From the NCBI GenBank assembly GCA_017860075.1, contig JAFNAH010000152.1, forward strand, positions 1 to 7,226: 7,226 nucleotides of DNA. Reading direction: 5' to 3'. The position numbers and the translations under genes were made by a program. Numbering within the stretch: position 1 is the stretch's first letter; every line of letters begins with the position of its first letter. Source of the stretch: Acidobacteriota bacterium (GTDB lineage: Bacteria > Acidobacteriota > UBA6911). Shown here one piece after another: positions 6,216 through 7,226 of the stretch. The notes under the pieces are model-generated. The model did not search any database. It was not told where the DNA came from and saw only the letters and a list, made by a program, of their open reading frames with translations.

Positions 6216-7226
6216 TCAGGCGGATGCCTGGACGGTTTCTTTGAAGTCGCAGTCTTCCTTGTAGCACTTACGCACGGATCCCCAGCGCTTGGTCGTCTTG
6301 ACCACCGTGAACGGTGCCTTGCACTTTGGGCAAGGCTGGTGCACAGGGCGGTCCCATACCACAAAGTCGCACTTGGGATAGTTCGAACAGCCGAAGAACG
6401 TCTTCCCGCGCCGTGACTTCCTCTCGACGATCTCCCCTCCACAATCCTTCGGGCAGGCCACTCCGGTAGTCTTGAGCTTGATGTACCTGCACGCAGGGTA
6501 GTTGCTGCAGGCGGTGTACTCCCCGTACCGACCGTGTTTGACCGCCAGGTTCTTGCCGCAGACAGGGCAGAGTTCCTCCAGGGGAACGTCGTGCTTGACC
6601 TTTGGTGCGTCGGCGGTTCCGACCAGCTTCTTCGTGTTTCGGCATTCCGGGTAGCCCGAGCAGGCCATGAACTCGCCGAATCTGCCCCGCTTCAGAACCA
6701 TGGGTTTGCCGCATTTCTCGCACTCGAGCGCTTCCTCGGACTGGTTGTCTTCCGATTCCAGGCTGCACACCCGCGGGATTTCGCGCGTGTTCTTGCACTC
6801 CGGGTAGCTGGAGCAGGCGAGAAATCGCCCGAATTTTCCCCACTTTATGACCATCCTGCTGCCGCACTTGTCGCAGACTTCGTCCGTGGGTATCTCTTCA
6901 CCCTTGACGTCCCGCATCTCCTTTTCCGCCACGGCCAGCCTTTTGGAGAAGCGGTCATAGAAATCCCTCATCGAATCGGTCCACAACTCCCGGCCCGATT
7001 CGATGCGGTCGAGGTGGTCTTCCATCCGCGCGGTGTACTCGTAATCGAAGATATCCCGGAAGCTCTCGACCAGAAGCTCCTCCACGACTTCTCCTGTGTC
7101 CGTCGGGTAGAACTTCCCGGCCTGTTTGAGCACGTACTCACGGTCCTGTATGGTTGTGAGAATGCTGGCGTAGGTGCTGGGACGACCGATACCTCGAGCC
7201 TCCAGCGCTTTGACCAGACTTGCCTC
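6216..7226 (-). CDS. topA: DNA topoisomerase I, C-terminal portion (5' part off window)
   Basis: Type IA topoisomerase relaxes negative supercoils by passing a strand through a tyrosine-linked single-strand break. The frame is open to the right edge (336 residues seen, stop TGA at 6218-6216). It begins inside the core with EASLVKALEARGIGRPSTYA, a hallmark of bacterial TopA; the catalytic tyrosine lies earlier and is not in the window. Residues ~30-110 complete the core (YPTDTGEVVEELLV, YEYTARMEDHLDRIESG). Five zinc-ribbon repeats follow from residue ~118, beginning CDKCGSRMV, CEKCGKPMV, CPVCGKNLA, CPKDCGGEI and CPKCKAPFT. The first three share a GKFGRF/GRFGEF/GRYGEY turn and an ACSxYPxC pair. 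The fourth has CxxxC in place of CxxC, and the fifth is divergent (KCYKEDC), perhaps weaker in metal binding. A GTG at 7133 could be mistaken for a start but lies inside conserved sequence. The gene is convergent with the QC-like gene. Confidence 0.96.
   Translation of the reverse strand, partial: EASLVKALEARGIGRPSTYASILTTIQDREYVLKQAGKFYPTDTGEVVEELLVESFRDIFDYEYTARMEDHLDRIESGRELWTDSMRDFYDRFSKRLAVAEKEMRDVKGEEIPTDEVCDKCGSRMVIKWGKFGRFLACSSYPECKNTREIPRVCSLESEDNQSEEALECEKCGKPMVLKRGRFGEFMACSGYPECRNTKKLVGTADAPKVKHDVPLEELCPVCGKNLAVKHGRYGEYTACSNYPACRYIKLKTTGVACPKDCGGEIVERKSRRGKTFFGCSNYPKCDFVVWDRPVHQPCPKCKAPFTVVKTTKRWGSVRKCYKEDCDFKETVQASA

Overview
The window (7,226 bases, high G+C, no array or tRNA seen) looks like chromosomal housekeeping DNA from a Gram-negative bacterium. 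My best guess is Acidobacteriota or a close relative. The pointers are a secreted von Willebrand A protein of the architecture that is abundant in that phylum, a second-type elongation factor G (FusA2/EF-G2-like), and a glutaminyl-cyclase-like M28 metalloenzyme. This placement is inference from gene content only.

Layout: positions 1-4929 hold a minus-strand block transcribed right to left. It reads fusA2-type EF-G (2833-4929), lgt (2042-2817, frame broken), rluD-type pseudouridine synthase (1089-2042), and, behind its own strong-looking promoter, a secreted VWA-domain protein (1-939, 3' end off the window). The spacings are 15 bases (fusA2-lgt), a one-base TAATG overlap (ancestral lgt-rluD) and 149 bases (rluD-VWA). 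The first three genes therefore look like one operon. The VWA gene has a TTGACT-N17-TAGAAT promoter flanked by an inverted repeat, and a degenerate hexamer array separates it from rluD.

Positions 4930-5181 are a divergent intergenic region carrying a 131-bp element with 25-nt inverted ends (24/25 matched) built around GTAGCCTGTCCCC. A plus-strand gene follows (5182-6093), encoding an exported M28/glutaminyl-peptide cyclotransferase-like enzyme. Its stop codon lies inside another copy of the same GTAGCCTGTCC motif, here followed directly by a small hairpin. The gene is thus bracketed by REP-like motifs. A convergent intergenic region rich in dyads (6094-6215) separates it from the minus-strand C-terminal part of DNA topoisomerase I with five zinc-ribbon repeats (6216 to the right edge).

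The genes share no single pathway: translation and rRNA modification (EF-G2, RluD), lipoprotein maturation (Lgt), envelope or secreted functions (VWA protein, QC-like enzyme) and DNA supercoiling (TopA). I do not see a new multi-gene system. The most notable points are the broken lgt, whose missing stretch is a conserved motif, and the REP-like motifs bracketing the QC-like gene.
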